Assembly: GCF_000477415.1 (NCBI RefSeq)
Contig: NC_022575.1
Location: 496,001 to 560,000, forward strand
Reading direction: 5' to 3'
Length of the DNA stretch: 64,000 nt
DNA from: Mycoplasma parvum str. Indiana
GTDB lineage: Bacteria > Bacillota_I > Bacilli_A > Mycoplasmatales > Mycoplasmoidaceae
Below the pieces are notes generated by a model. That model saw only the letters and a program-made list of their open reading frames with translations. It ran no database searches and was not told where the DNA came from. A program made the translations under genes and the position numbers. Within the stretch, counting starts at the first letter, position 1; the number at the start of each line of letters is the position of its first letter. Shown one piece after another: positions 22,045 to 32,129 of the stretch.

Positions 22045-22665
22045 TTAAGCAGAATAAGAGCTTAAAATCTCTTCTTTTAATTTTTCATGTAAATTGGTAT
22101 GTTTTTCATAGCAAGATAAACAAAGCACTATATATTGATCATTTCCCACTAAAATATTCTCTCTTTCAAAAGTTTGAGAAGAATCTTTTAGTGCACTTAA
22201 ATTAGCTGTACTATAACAAAGTTCACAAACGGAATTAAGTTTTTTAATATTATTTGCTAAAGCTAATAAATCCCCCATAGGGCCAAAAGTATTCATATTG
22301 GCATCACAATCTAAGCCTGAAATAATTACATTAACTCCTTTAAGTAGTAATAATTTAACTATTCTTATTAATTCAGAAGAAAAAAAATGTGCTTCATCTA
22401 TTAAAGCAGTTAAAGGATTTTCTAATTCTTTGGGAATAAAATTCAAAATTTCTTTTGGATTTGTTTCATCAATAATTATGGCCAAATTAGATTGTGAAAA
22501 ATATCTAGAAGAAATAGTATTAGCATTTCTTGAATCCAATTTAGGCTTAAATATTTTGTAACTTATTTTTTGATAATTAAGTCTATCAATAATAGAAAAT
22601 AATTCTTTAGACTTACCTGATTTCATCGGGCCACAAATTACTGTTAAATTAGCTTGTGGTAGCAT
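22045..22665 (-). CDS. tdk: Thymidine kinase
   Basis: Tdk phosphorylates thymidine with ATP for dTTP salvage. It is 206 aa from the ATG at 22663-22665 (MLPQANLTVICGPMKSGKSK). Walker A is GPMKSGKSKEL, the Mg-binding segment is ALIDEAHFF with the catalytic Glu, GLDCDAN follows, and two Cys pairs of the zinc lasso are present (CELC and CLSC). This is the normal type II Tdk of Gram-positive bacteria and mollicutes. It sits between ychF and the Trp-rich gene on the same strand. Confidence 0.97.
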   Translation of the reverse strand: MLPQANLTVICGPMKSGKSKELFSIIDRLNYQKISYKIFKPKLDSRNANTISSRYFSQSNLAIIIDETNPKEILNFIPKELENPLTALIDEAHFFSSELIRIVKLLLLKGVNVIISGLDCDANMNTFGPMGDLLALANNIKKLNSVCELCYSTANLSALKDSSQTFERENILVGNDQYIVLCLSCYEKHTNLHEKLKEEILSSYSA

Positions 22666-22696
22666 TTCTTAAGATGACTAAAACTTAATAACTTTA

Positions 22697-24154
22697 CTAA
22701 GCCGAAGAAATAATTTGAACAATCTCATTTCCTTTCAAGTTATAGGCTTTAGAGTTAGTTTTTATAATATTAAGATTTGAATTTCCTTTAATAGATTGTT
22801 CAATAAAATCTTCTATTTTAATTAAGTGAGCAGCGATAAAAAAATTTGATAGCTCATTATGTATTTGTGAAACACATTCTTTTAAAGAGCTATTATTTTT
22901 AAAAGATCATGCTCTGATTTCTCCTCTTACGGGTACTATATTGTGGGAGAAATTAGAAAGATTATATTTTCTATTATTTATATCTTCTAATTTAAAGGTA
23001 TAAAAAGTTTTTAAAGCTAAAGTTTTATAAATAATATTTAAAAACTCTTCAGTTGAAGAGTTTTTAAGAAAAATAGATTGTCTCATTTCTTTCTTTTCTT
23101 CTTCTTGAGTTAAAAGATTGTAAATCTCTTCTCCTTCTAAATTAATAGAAGAAAAGGGAAAATTATATTTTCTTGTTCATTCTATTAACTCATTTAATTT
23201 AGAAAGAGATTGCTTGCTAGAGCCATAATTTCCTAAAATAACTACTTTTTTGGAGCTCAAAAGATTTAATTTATTAATTATTTCTTTTTGCTCTTCTGAA
23301 AGAGCTAAAAAATAATTCAACATACTAATAGGTATAAATTTTTTTAATTCTAATTCTTCTTTTATATTAGAAAGAATAACTATTTCTTTAGAAAAAGTTT
23401 TTCTATCTTTTGAATATTTAGCTAATAATTTAATAATTAAGTCTAAATCAGACTTAATTAAAGTTAGTAGAACTAGCTTTAGTTCTAATATAGGTTCAAA
23501 GGAGTGGAAACTTTCAACTATATTTATATTTTTATTGTCTTTTTTATCTAAATCTAAAGAAGTTCAAAAAGATTTATCTTCTGAATAAAACAAAGGTATT
23601 TTAGAATCTAAATCTAATTGAATTCCCTCTCCCTCTTCACTTGTTTGTGATTTTTTAAAAAATTTAATAGATTTATCTTTAAATTCTTGCTCTACTTCTT
23701 TTAAAGAACTTTTAACAATTAAGCTGTTGTACATTTTTGGATTTTCTTCCAAAAACGTATTTAATTGAGATTCTACAGATTCATCAGAAAAAGTTCTAAT
23801 GACTATAACAATTAAATCTACTGCTCTAATATATGATAAAAAGGAAGCTCCCATATCACTCTTCTTTTTGTCTAACTCCCCATCTAGGGGAACTATTCCA
23901 GCTAAATCAAGAAATTCAAAACTTTCATACTTTTTATCTAATTTTTCTCTATAGAGAGAATCTCTAAAAAGTCATAAAAATAATTTTTCTAATTCATCCA
24001 ATTTAGAATTTGGAAATTCAACCAATGAATATATTGGTTGAATAGTAGAATAAGGAAAAGAAGCTACTGTAGATTTGACTTTTCCATTCAATAAATTAAA
24101 TATAGAAGATTTACCAACATTAGGTAAACCTACCAAACCTATCTTATATTTCAT
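22697..24154 (-). CDS. ychF: Redox-regulated P-loop ATPase/GTPase YchF
   Basis: YchF (OLA1 family) is an Obg-related ribosome-associated ATPase. The start is the ATG at 24152-24154 (MKYKIGLVGLPNVGKSSIFN). G1 is GLPNVGKSS and the G3 region is FEFLDLAGIVP. The C-terminal TGS domain is recognisable by PVRGEIRAWSF (family EVRAWTI), IEDFI and GNEIVQII. At 485 aa it is well above the usual 360-370: a Lys/Glu-rich expansion of about 120 residues lies in the middle (about 120-300), so the family G4 motif is not clear. The name is supported by both ends. Confidence 0.88.
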
Positions 24155-24225
24155 TACTTAAAAATTCAATTAATAATACAATATAAATTTTTAATTAAAA
24201 AATATAGAAATGTAAATAATTAATT

Positions 24226-24252
24226 AGCAGCCTTTTAAAGGCTGCTTTTTTT
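24226..24252. terminator. Strong hairpin with T run on the plus strand
   Basis: A perfect 7-bp stem (AGCAGCC/GGCTGCT, extended by A-T pairs) is followed by seven T on the plus strand. Both neighbours read on the minus strand, so the T run is on the wrong side for the gene at 24319-25320. It could be bidirectional, or end an antisense transcript, or act in the ychF leader. Confidence 0.55.
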
Positions 24253-24318
24253 CCTCCTAATTAATTATTTTTAAATTTAAAAAAATTTAAAAACAGCTGT
24301 AATTTAATTAATTAAAAA

Positions 24319-25320
24319 TTAGTAAGTTAATGATTTTCAAGAATTTCTTGTTAAATCAAAAGCTGGAAATCTTGATTTCATATCTTCTTTTTTATTGAAG
24401 CATTTTACTTCTGTTCAATCATTATCTCTTTTAATTTGACAAAAATCTTTACTCAATTCATCTAAATTTTCAGAAACTTGTAAATGAGGCTTTTCTACTG
24501 TGTTAGTTCATCTAAAGCCACTTATATCTTCTCAATTCCATCAGATTGTTTTCTTAACAGCCTCATGCTTTCCTCTTATCCACAACAAATCCTCATAACC
24601 ATTATCTTTTAAATCTTTATTTTTACTCTTAGACCAAACTGTTTGATCGCACAAATCTCTAAACATTCTGTTATTGTCATAATCATTAATTGTTATAGGG
24701 ATTCTTTTTCTATCGTAATGATCATGTCCTTTTTTAACTAAACTGCAAACTTTTTGTCTACCAATTCCAGCAACTTTAAAGAATCAAGCAACTTCCAATC
24801 AAATATCTTGTTTTTGTTGTTTTGCCAATTCCCGTCTTCTAGCTTTTTCTTTCGCCAATAATTCTTCTAATACTTGTTTTACCTTTGGATCTACCTCCTC
24901 ATGATTTACACTAACTTCTGCCGAAACTGCTTGTTGTTCATTAATTACTTGTTGATCTTCTACTATTTCTTCTTCCTTATATTCAGGTAAATTAAAAGCC
25001 GCTTCTCTATCATTTAACCCATTAAAAACATTATTAAATCTTTGACCTCCTCGTGAATTTATCTGTCCTATTCTAGCGAAAGATTCTACTCTTGGAACCT
25101 CAATCTTTTGTTCAAACTTAACTTCTTCTTTCTTTAATTGTTGAGAAAAATTTTCAGTATTTTTCCCGACATCTAAATTATTAGAATTTTTGGCAACCCC
25201 ACCTTCTTCATTTGACACTCCCAATTTTCCAAATAAATAACCAAAAGTAGAACCTCCAGAAACTGTAGTAGAAGTAAGCGACAAACCTAAAATCGCTTTT
25301 TTTGTTAATCCCAAAAACAT
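24319..25320 (-). CDS. Signal-anchored paralog family protein 1
   Basis: This is the first member (in map order) of a tandem family of hemoplasma surface-type proteins: 333 aa, ATG 25318-25320. The N-terminal hydrophobic segment MFLGLTKKAILGLSLTSTTV ends at a GG pair (residues 22-23), followed by a charged, low-complexity stalk of about 140 residues. The conserved C-terminal domain (about 100 residues, crossing several UGA Trp) has LCDQTVWSKSK, LWIRGKHEAV, NWED, then a late Cys and NDWTEVKCF. The Cys-x-x-x-W...LWIRGK...NW...C...W.x.I/V.x.C pattern is shared with the next four genes. Presumably the C-terminal domain is extracellular and disulfide-linked; function unknown. Confidence 0.85.
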
Positions 25321-25346
25321 TGTCTAATAAATTTTAGCTTTTTTTA

Positions 25347-26180
25347 TTAATTAACTGTATCCTTAATATAACCTTCTGAATTAATTTCATCTAAAAGAGC
25401 TCAATTTTCTAAACAAGTTATATTTGTTCAATTATCATCTTTTTCTTTTTGCTTACAATAAATACCATTTAAAAAATCCATTGGATTTGAAGAATCCATA
25501 CTATAAGTTGTTGCATAAAATTTAGGATTTCAATCCCTCAAATTATCTTTAATTAATTTAGTGACGATCCCTTTTTCCCCTCTAATTCATACTCCTTCTT
25601 TACCATATTTATTCAACAAATATCTAGTTCAAAAAGTTTCTCTGCAAGTATCTTCATTATCTGCTAATTCATCAATACGCAAATTCTTAAGTTGATCATA
25701 ACCAGACTTTAAAGTAATACAATTTTCTTGCAATTTCCCATGTTCCCCGCCAATCCCAAATTGTCAAGCAGCCTCTAACAATATAGAATCATCCTTTATC
25801 TCTTGATCCCATTTCTTTTCTAATATCTCCCTATTTTTAGTATTTGAAAAATCTAATTCGTACAATGCCTCATCTTTCTCCAAAATATTTGAATTATTTG
25901 AAATATCAATTGCATTTTTTGAACTTTCTTCAGTAATATTTATTTTTTCTAGAGATTCCGATGAAGAAACTTGTAGTTTATCAGACTCAACCATTTTTTC
26001 TTTACTTGTTTTAGGGGAAATTTCATTGTTACTGAAATCTGAATAACTTTTTTCTAACTTTTCCTTTAAATCTGATTTATTTATTAATTTTTGTTGCTTT
26101 AATGCCACAGCAATAGCTCCGCCTATTGCTCCGCCAGCAAAAACAGTAATAATTAATACTTTAGAGAATATAGTCAACAT
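25347..26180 (-). CDS. Signal-anchored paralog family protein 2
   Basis: A 277-aa member of the tandem family (ATG 26178-26180). It has an N-terminal membrane anchor MLTIFSKVLIITVFAGGAIG (GG at residues 16-17), a Lys/Glu/Ser-rich stalk, then the C-terminal domain with EDTCRETFWTRY, GVWIRGEKGIV and NWTNITCLENW. Compared with members 3-5 it lacks the NW after the LWIRGK block (NLRDWN instead), so it is one of the more diverged copies. It is 166 bases upstream of nothing else: spacing to member 1 is 26 bases and to member 3 is 23, on the same strand, so a polycistronic transcript is likely. Confidence 0.85.
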
Positions 26181-26203
26181 ATTCTAAAAACTATTTAAAA
26201 AAA

Positions 26204-27046
26204 CTAATTTTTTAAGCAAGTGATTTCTAATCATTCATTATTTCAATCTTCTTCCATTTTGCAATAATTATTCAACCATCCTTTACCTTTTATATTTATA
26301 TTCAAATTTTCTATTTCAGATGTAAATCCATCATATTTCAAAGTATTTCAATTTTCAAAAAGTAATTTATTAACTACTTCTTTCTTCCCTCTTATTCATA
26401 AACCTAACTGATTATATTTCTCAGAGTGATCCAAAGACCAAGATGTTTGTTGATCGCATGAATTAAACATTCCGGCTTGTGTTTTTCCCTCTGTAATATC
26501 AAAATTTTCATTTAAATCCAACTCTTCTCCATTTTTATATAGAATACAAACATCTTGAAAACCTTCCGAACCATCACCCTCTCTTTTTTTATAAAGACTT
26601 TCTAATAAAATATCTCTTTTTGTTATTTCTTGTTTTCATTTTTCTTTGCCTTTTAATTCAGGTTCATAAGATCTTTCTCTTCTCTTAAAAGTTTTTAATG
26701 ACTTAGTTTTTTGTTCAACTTTTTTCTTTTCTTCTTGATGAGGTTTTTCTTTTAAAGTTTCACTATTTTTAACTTTTGTGTTTTCTTGAAACTTAACATT
26801 TTCTCTTTTATTCTCTAAATCAATTGAACTTTGAGAAGAGAAACTTTGCGCGATGGATGTAAAAGGATTTGCAGCGTTTTTTTGAATTTTTTTCCCCTCT
26901 GGCCCTAAATTATTTGTGAGTGATAATTTTTTTTGTTTTTCATTAACTTTAGTTTTATTCAATAATGTAACTGTTGTAGCTGTTATTCCTCCTATTGAGC
27001 CACTAACAAAAGTAGCAATTAATACTTTAGAAAATGAAGAAAGCAT
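26204..27046 (-). CDS. Signal-anchored paralog family protein 3
   Basis: A 280-aa family member (ATG 27044-27046) with anchor MLSSFSKVLIATFVSGSIGG (GG at 19-20). The stalk is Lys/Glu-rich and ends in RRERSYEPELKGKEKW. The C-terminal domain has KRDILLESLYKK, a Cys in GFQDVCILYKNGE, FNSCDQQTSWSLD, LGLWIRGKKEVVNKLL, ENWNTLKYDGF and the terminal EWLEITCLKN. It is closest to member 5 (28403-28801 N-terminal part), sharing ELxGxEKW, FDITEG and DxxWLEIxCLxN. Its three to four cysteines are conserved, which suggests a folded, exported domain. Confidence 0.86.
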
Positions 27047-27150
27047 ACCCTAAGAAATTACTTGGTTTTATTAATAATTTTTTATTAAAGAAAGGGAGAA
27101 AATTTCCCCTTAAAATTTCTAAATTTAGAGAAATATATCTGATTTGGCGA

Positions 27151-27957
27151 TTAATTTAATTTACCTAAACAAGTTATTTCTAACCAATCATCTTTTTTTA
27201 CCTCTTCTTTACATAAATTAGTTAATCATCCGGCTCCCTCAATGAATACATTTGAATCCTTTTGTTTTTCATTTTTTCCGAAACCATCTACCTTTAAATA
27301 TGCATCTCAATTATTCTTAATTAATTTTTGAACTTCACTATTTTTACCTCTTATTCATAGTCCAACTCCTTCATGCTCATTAAATCTATCTGAAGATCAA
27401 GAAGTATATCAAGAGCAAGGATGATATTCTCCCTCTACATCATCACGACCTTCAGCTAAATCAGCTATTTCTCGCATTACTTCTCCATTTCTATATAAAA
27501 TACAACTTCTTGCATCAGCCTTTTGGCCTCCATCTCCATATCTATAAACACTTTCTAATTGAATATTGTATTTCTTAACTTGTTCATCTCAATCTTTTCT
27601 CTGTTTTAATTTTTGCTCTTCTTCTGCTCTAAGAGAGATATTTAAATCATTATTTCTAACCTTTAAATTTTCTTTTTCTTGATTCTGTGATAATTTATGA
27701 ACTGAAACTTTCTCTAGAATATTTTTCTTATTATCTTGCTGAAGTTGATTAGAATTCTCATTATTTCTTAAAGCATCATTGTTAGAAATATTTTCTGAAT
27801 CAATATCTTTTGGTAATATTTCTTTTTCCGGCTTAATTTCAATAGATTCTATTATTTCTTTATTTTTTCAATCTTTAAGTCCTAATGCAATTCCGCCGCC
27901 TACAGCACCTCCCACAAGAACAGTAGAAATTAATACTTTAGATAGTTTAGTCGACAT
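27151..27957 (-). CDS. Signal-anchored paralog family protein 4
   Basis: A 268-aa family member (ATG 27955-27957) that is easily missed because several UGA codons interrupt it. Anchor: MSTKLSKVLISTVLVGGAVG (GG at 16-17, further Gly after). The stalk is rich in Asn/Lys/Glu. The C-terminal domain carries YNIQLESVYRYGDGG, ARSCILYRNGEVM, YHPCSWYTSWSS, VGLWIRGKNSEVQKLI, NNWDAY, a late NLCKEE, and ends DDWLEITCLGKLN. The motif order equals that of members 3 and 5. The 104-base gap to member 3 contains no gene. Confidence 0.85.
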
Positions 27958-27970
27958 ATTCTTTTAAAAA

Positions 27971-28801
27971 CTAATTACTTAAACAAGCTATTTCTAATCA
28001 ATCTTCTTTATCTATTTCTAACTTGCACGATTCATTTAAATTGCCTTTGTGATTTTTTTCAATTTTTAAATATTCTTGTTTGTTATTTATGTAATTTTCT
28101 TGTTTCAAATTGTCTCAATTTGAAGAAATTAAATCATTAACTGCATCTCTTTTGCCTCTTATTCAAAGACCAACATTATTATGTTTTGATGAATTTTCAA
28201 TAGATCAAAAAGTTGCTCCATCACAAGAATCAGTGACATACTTTTTTGTTCTACCTTCAGTAATATCAAAGTTTTCTTCTCTATCTATATTTTCGCCAAC
28301 TGAATATAAAATGCAGAAATTTTTAAATTGATCTTCACCATTTATATATTTCGCTTTATAAACACTCTCCACTAAGATATTTCTTTTTGATATTTCAGAA
28401 TCTCATTTTTCCCTTCCCTCTAATTCTGGAGCTCTTTGAATCCTTGTTTTTTTAGGAGATTTAACTTTCGCTTTGTTCATCTCAACATCTAATCCTTCTT
28501 TTTTTGCATCATAAGAAGCATTTTTTGTTTCTTTAGTAAAAGATTCTTTTATTTCTGGAGTTTGTTTCAAATTTTCAGAGATTGAAGATAAATTTTGAAG
28601 AGAATTCCCTAGCTTGACCTCTTCTAAATTTTTTTCAACATTGAAAACTTCATCTAATTTACTATTTTTTAAATCTTTGCCTCTTAATTCTTCTTTGTGT
28701 TTATATCTATTATTTGAGGATGACACAATTCCTGCAATTGCCCCGCCAGCAGCACCGGAAATAATTAATGAAAACATTACCTTAGAAAATACAGTTAACA
28801 T
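27971..28801 (-). CDS. Signal-anchored paralog family protein 5
   Basis: A 276-aa family member (ATG 28799-28801). Anchor: MLTVFSKVMFSLIISGAAGG (GG at 19-20). A charged stalk ends in RAPELEGREKW, followed by KRNILVESVYKA, FKNFCILYSVGE, FDITEGRTKK, DSCDGATFWSIE, VGLWIRGKRDAVNDLI, SNWDNLK and the end EDWLEIACLSN. The domain is clearly homologous to member 3. It is only 13 bases upstream of member 4, so these genes are read as a chain. Confidence 0.86.
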
Positions 28802-28820
28802 AACTTAAAAAATTAAATAA

Positions 28821-29420
28821 TTAATTTTTATTTTTGTTTTGTTCTAAGAGATGGGAAAAAAATTCTCCATTATCTCCTAGAATTTTTGTTAAATTACAAG
28901 AAATTTCTACTCTTCCTTCAATTTTTGAATCTTTTCAAGAACAAGAAAAAACATTATTACTGGATGTCCAATTTTGATGTTCTTGAGATAAAGAAGCTTT
29001 TTCGCCCCACAAACTGTAATATTTTAAAAATTCCTCAAAGTTTTCTTTTTTAACTCGAAGTCAATAAAAAGGTCAATCATTTTTCTTCTTTCCTAAATTC
29101 TTTTCGATAAATTTTTCGCAATCTTTAGCTGCAATACTTTTAGATCCCTCTTCTTTAGCTTCTATAAGAAATTCACAAGTCAAATCCTCAAAATCACTAA
29201 AAGTTCTAATAAATTCCGAAGAATATGTTGTGCGATAATCTTCCATTCTTTCAACTTGATCAGTTTTAGAAATATCAGATAAATTCTTCTGAATATCTCC
29301 CTCAACATTATTAATTGGAGAGAAAAATTCTTTAATTTTATCTCTATAATATCATCCTCCAGCAGATATTGCCCCAACAAATAAAGTTGGTACTAACATC
29401 TTAACAGCTAAAGTAGACAT
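28821..29420 (-). CDS. Signal-anchored paralog family protein 6 (short subtype)
   Basis: A 199-aa protein (ATG 29418-29420) of a second subtype. Anchor: MSTLAVKMLVPTLFVGAISA with GG at 21-22. There is little stalk; the domain has DLTCEFLIEA, KDCEKFIEKNLGKKKNDWPF, YWLRVKKENFEEFLKYY, then FSCSWKD and VEISCNL. The blocks CxxF..K.LG...W and WLRVK align with member 7, and WLRVK matches WIRGK of members 1-5, so it belongs to the same superfamily. Four to five Cys are conserved. Confidence 0.82.
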
Positions 29421-29448
29421 TATTTATTATTTTTCAGTAGTCTCAAAA

Positions 29449-30024
29449 TTACTTTGAGGTGGACCGCTCATTCAAATTTGTATTTTTTAAATCACATTTA
29501 ACAATTACCCTATTTTCATTTTCTTTAGGATCTTCTTTTATGCAAGAATACCTTTCTTCTCACTTTATCGATTCACTTGAATCTAAAGAATTTTCTTTAA
29601 TTAATTGATAAAAGGTAGCTGTATTTTTAAAATTCTCTTGCTTCACTCTTAATCAAATTACAGGCCATTTTTCCTCCTCATTTCCCAAAATTTTCTTCAT
29701 ATAATTTTTACAACTTCTACCTTTTACAACCATATCTTCCTTATCTTCTGTATTGACTCCATTTTCTTGTTTTCCATTCTTTTCATTTTTCAAAAACTCA
29801 CACAAAAGATCTAAATCTAAATCATTTTGATTACTTAAATATTCTTTTCCTGTTGAAGTTTTAAATTCTTTTTCTTTATTATGCATATATTCCGAGACAA
29901 TTTCATCATGATTTATTCTTATATCTTTTTCTTTAATTAAATACTCATGTATAAGATAAGAACCTCCCGAAACTGTTCCAAGTGTTCCAATTGCCATTAA
30001 AGCTTTAATGGCAAAAGAAGACAT
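29449..30024 (-). CDS. Signal-anchored paralog family protein 7 (short subtype)
   Basis: A 191-aa protein (ATG 30022-30024), sister of member 6. Anchor: MSSFAIKALMAIGTLGTVSG with GG at 20-21. Conserved blocks: LDLLCEFLKN, RSCKNYMKKILGNEEEKWPV, IWLRVKQENFKNTATFYQ, YSCIKED and VIVKCDLKN. Member 6 follows 28 bases downstream. The pair probably arose by local duplication. Confidence 0.82.
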
Positions 30025-30139
30025 AAGGTTAAATAAAAATATTTATGTTTGTAGAAAGAAATTATAAACTAATTTAATCTAAATTACTCTATGAATAAAT
30101 ATATAGATAATAAAATTTTTGCTCGCAAAGATGTGATAT

Positions 30140-30162
30140 TTTTTCCCCTTCTAGGGGAAAAA
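30140..30162. terminator. Hairpin in the gap before paralog 7
   Basis: A perfect 9-bp stem (TTTTTCCCC/GGGGAAAAA, loop TTCTA) sits in the 223-base gap between the stop of the 30248-31321 gene and the start of 29449-30024. On the minus strand it lies downstream of 30248 and would serve as its terminator; the rest of the gap is plain AT-rich DNA. Confidence 0.55.
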
Positions 30163-30247
30163 CCCAGTTAATCTATTTTATGCCTCTTTTTATATATCTA
30201 TAATCATTTCAATTATTTAAAAAGTTATTTATTAACTTTTGGCTCTT

Positions 30248-31321
30248 TTAAAGATTTTCTAAATCAAATTTATCTATCATTATCTTTAATAATCTATATG
30301 CTATTGCAATAGTAACTTGATTTTCTATATCTTCTTTAACGCCACTTAAAGATCTTGTTGATTCTTCACTTCATCGTTGACATTTAGAGGTTCAAGAGCA
30401 ACGATCTTCAGAACGACCTCTTTGAAAATTTTTTACTTTATCATCCCATTTTATTGCTTCATTTCTAGCATTCTTTAAATATTCAGCTTCTAATAATATT
30501 GAGAAAGGATCATAATCTTTTCCTGAATCGTTTATTCTAAGATATTTTCCAAAACTAACCCTATCTAACCCCTCTCAATTAATATCTTTGAGAGCTTGAA
30601 TTAATTTTTTATTATTCTCGGGAATTGTATTATTCACTTTTTGATAACTAGAATTATTATTTACATTATTTATCTCTTTTAAAAATCCTATCTCACTCCC
30701 TTTTAAACCAGAAAATATTTCATAATAAGTTAATAAAGCCTTTCTTTGTGATTGAGTTAAAGGCTCTGTTTTTTCTGGAAGTCCATCGCGCCCTTCAAAT
30801 TGTTTAATTCTTATTTTTTGTAAATCTCCTTTATTTTTTCATTCTTTTACTTTTTGATAGAGTTCTTTGAAATTCCTAGTAAAATCAACCAGTTGACTTT
30901 GTGAATTTGATAATTCACCAGAAGATTCATCTTGTATTATTGAAAAACCATTTTCTTTATTTACTTCTTTAATAATCTTTGTAACTCTTTCTTGTACTTG
31001 AGAAACTTCATTATTGCTATTTAAAGTTCTTAATGAGAGAGAATCTTCAGAAATATTTAATTTGTTTATCTCTGAAGAATAAGATTGAGAATTTTGTATT
31101 TCTAATTTTTCATTTAATGATTTAATTGTCTGCCCTTTCTTTATTAATGCATTATCATTTTTAGACTGGAATTCTTTTAAAGAGGTGATTGGTGCCCCTC
31201 CCATATTTGAAAGACTAGAAGTTAATACTTCTATATTTTTACTACTGGGTAATAAAAAATAAATCAAATTACCTCCAGCGAATAAAGGAAACAAAGAATA
31301 AATTCCATATTTATATTTCAA
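30248..31321 (-). CDS. Signal-anchored surface-type protein, second family, intact copy
   Basis: A 357-aa protein starting at TTG (31319-31321). The anchor is YGIYSLFPLFAGGNLIYFLL (GG near residue 16), followed by MGGAPITSLKEFQSKNDN, a long Ser/Asn/Glu-rich helical region, and a C-terminal domain with KYLRINDSGKDYDPFSILLE, DRCSWTSKCQRW and EDIENQVTIAIAYRLLKIM. It is homologous to the frameshifted gene at 32130-33163 (same TTG start, same GG-ITxLKxxQ block). I do not recognise any function. It is transcribed toward member 7 with a hairpin between them. Confidence 0.8.
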
Positions 31322-31502
31322 AAAAATAACTATTAATTATTAAAACATGTCTTTAATAATTTACTCAATTTAATCTATTTTTTATATTTTTCGTTAAATT
31401 CTCTATTTTTAATTTTGTATCAATCTTAGTACTCAATTTTTATAACAAAATATTTCTCCTAAATTTTTCTTTCAAAAAATTAATTTCTAAAAATTTAATT
31501 AT

Positions 31503-31522
31503 TTAGAGCCTAAAGGCCCTAA
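31503..31522. terminator. Hairpin downstream of the 31553-32056 gene
   Basis: An 8-bp stem with one mismatch (TTAGAGCC/GGCCCTAA, loop TAAA), 31 bases after the stop of the minus-strand gene at 31553, followed by AT-rich DNA with short T runs. The remaining 31322-31500 holds nothing recognisable. Confidence 0.4.
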
Positions 31523-31552
31523 TTTAATTAAAAAACTAATTTATAGAAATAA

Positions 31553-32056
31553 TTATCGATAACAATATCATTCCACAAAAGTTTTTCCTTTATTATCTTT
31601 CTTTTCTTGCACTAAACATGTTCGATTTAAATTTTTTTCACCTCCTTTCAAAACTTTATTTGTTCATAAATAGCCCATAAAGTTAAGAGTTCAATAATCT
31701 TTTTCTCATTTATAGTCTCCTTTTATTTTTAACTCTGGGAAATCCTTAGATACTCTAATTAATAATGACATATTATTTTTTCCATTCCCATTACCAATCT
31801 TTATATCTGGTAAACAATTATTTTCTTGGGTGTGTTGTAATATATTATTTTTATTATCTCCAGAACCACAAATCCTTTTTCCCTCAAAATTGTAAAGAAC
31901 ATATTCTATATTTTTTGCTTCAGTAGATTTTTGAAATTCATTGGAGATCAATGTCTTTGGAATTTCAATAGTTTTTAAATAAACTCCATAAGAAGCTACT
32001 GTACCAATAGCTACACCTACAGACATTTGAAAAACTTTTACTAAAGAAATAGTCAT
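31553..32056 (-). CDS. Signal-anchored paralog-like protein
   Basis: A 167-aa protein (ATG 32054-32056). The N-terminal hydrophobic segment is VKVFQMSVGVAIGTVASYGV. The mature part has GKRICGSGDNK, NNCLPDIKIGNG, then LLIRVSKDFPELKIKGDYKW (compare WLRVK/WIRGK of the family), RTCLVQEK and the end VEWYCYR. Its size, anchor and Cys positions fit a diverged member of the tandem family, most like members 6-7. Function unknown. Confidence 0.75.
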
Positions 32057-32129
32057 GATTTAAATAAATACCGGATTTAAAAAAATTTTATCTACCTGAT
32101 TATCGAAATAATTTTTATTGACCAAAAAT

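Noticed and set aside
29180-29380. Minus-strand frame of 66 codons rich in Leu/Ile
   Set aside because: It overlaps, in another frame, the paralog 6 gene that has a good anchor and conserved Cys blocks.
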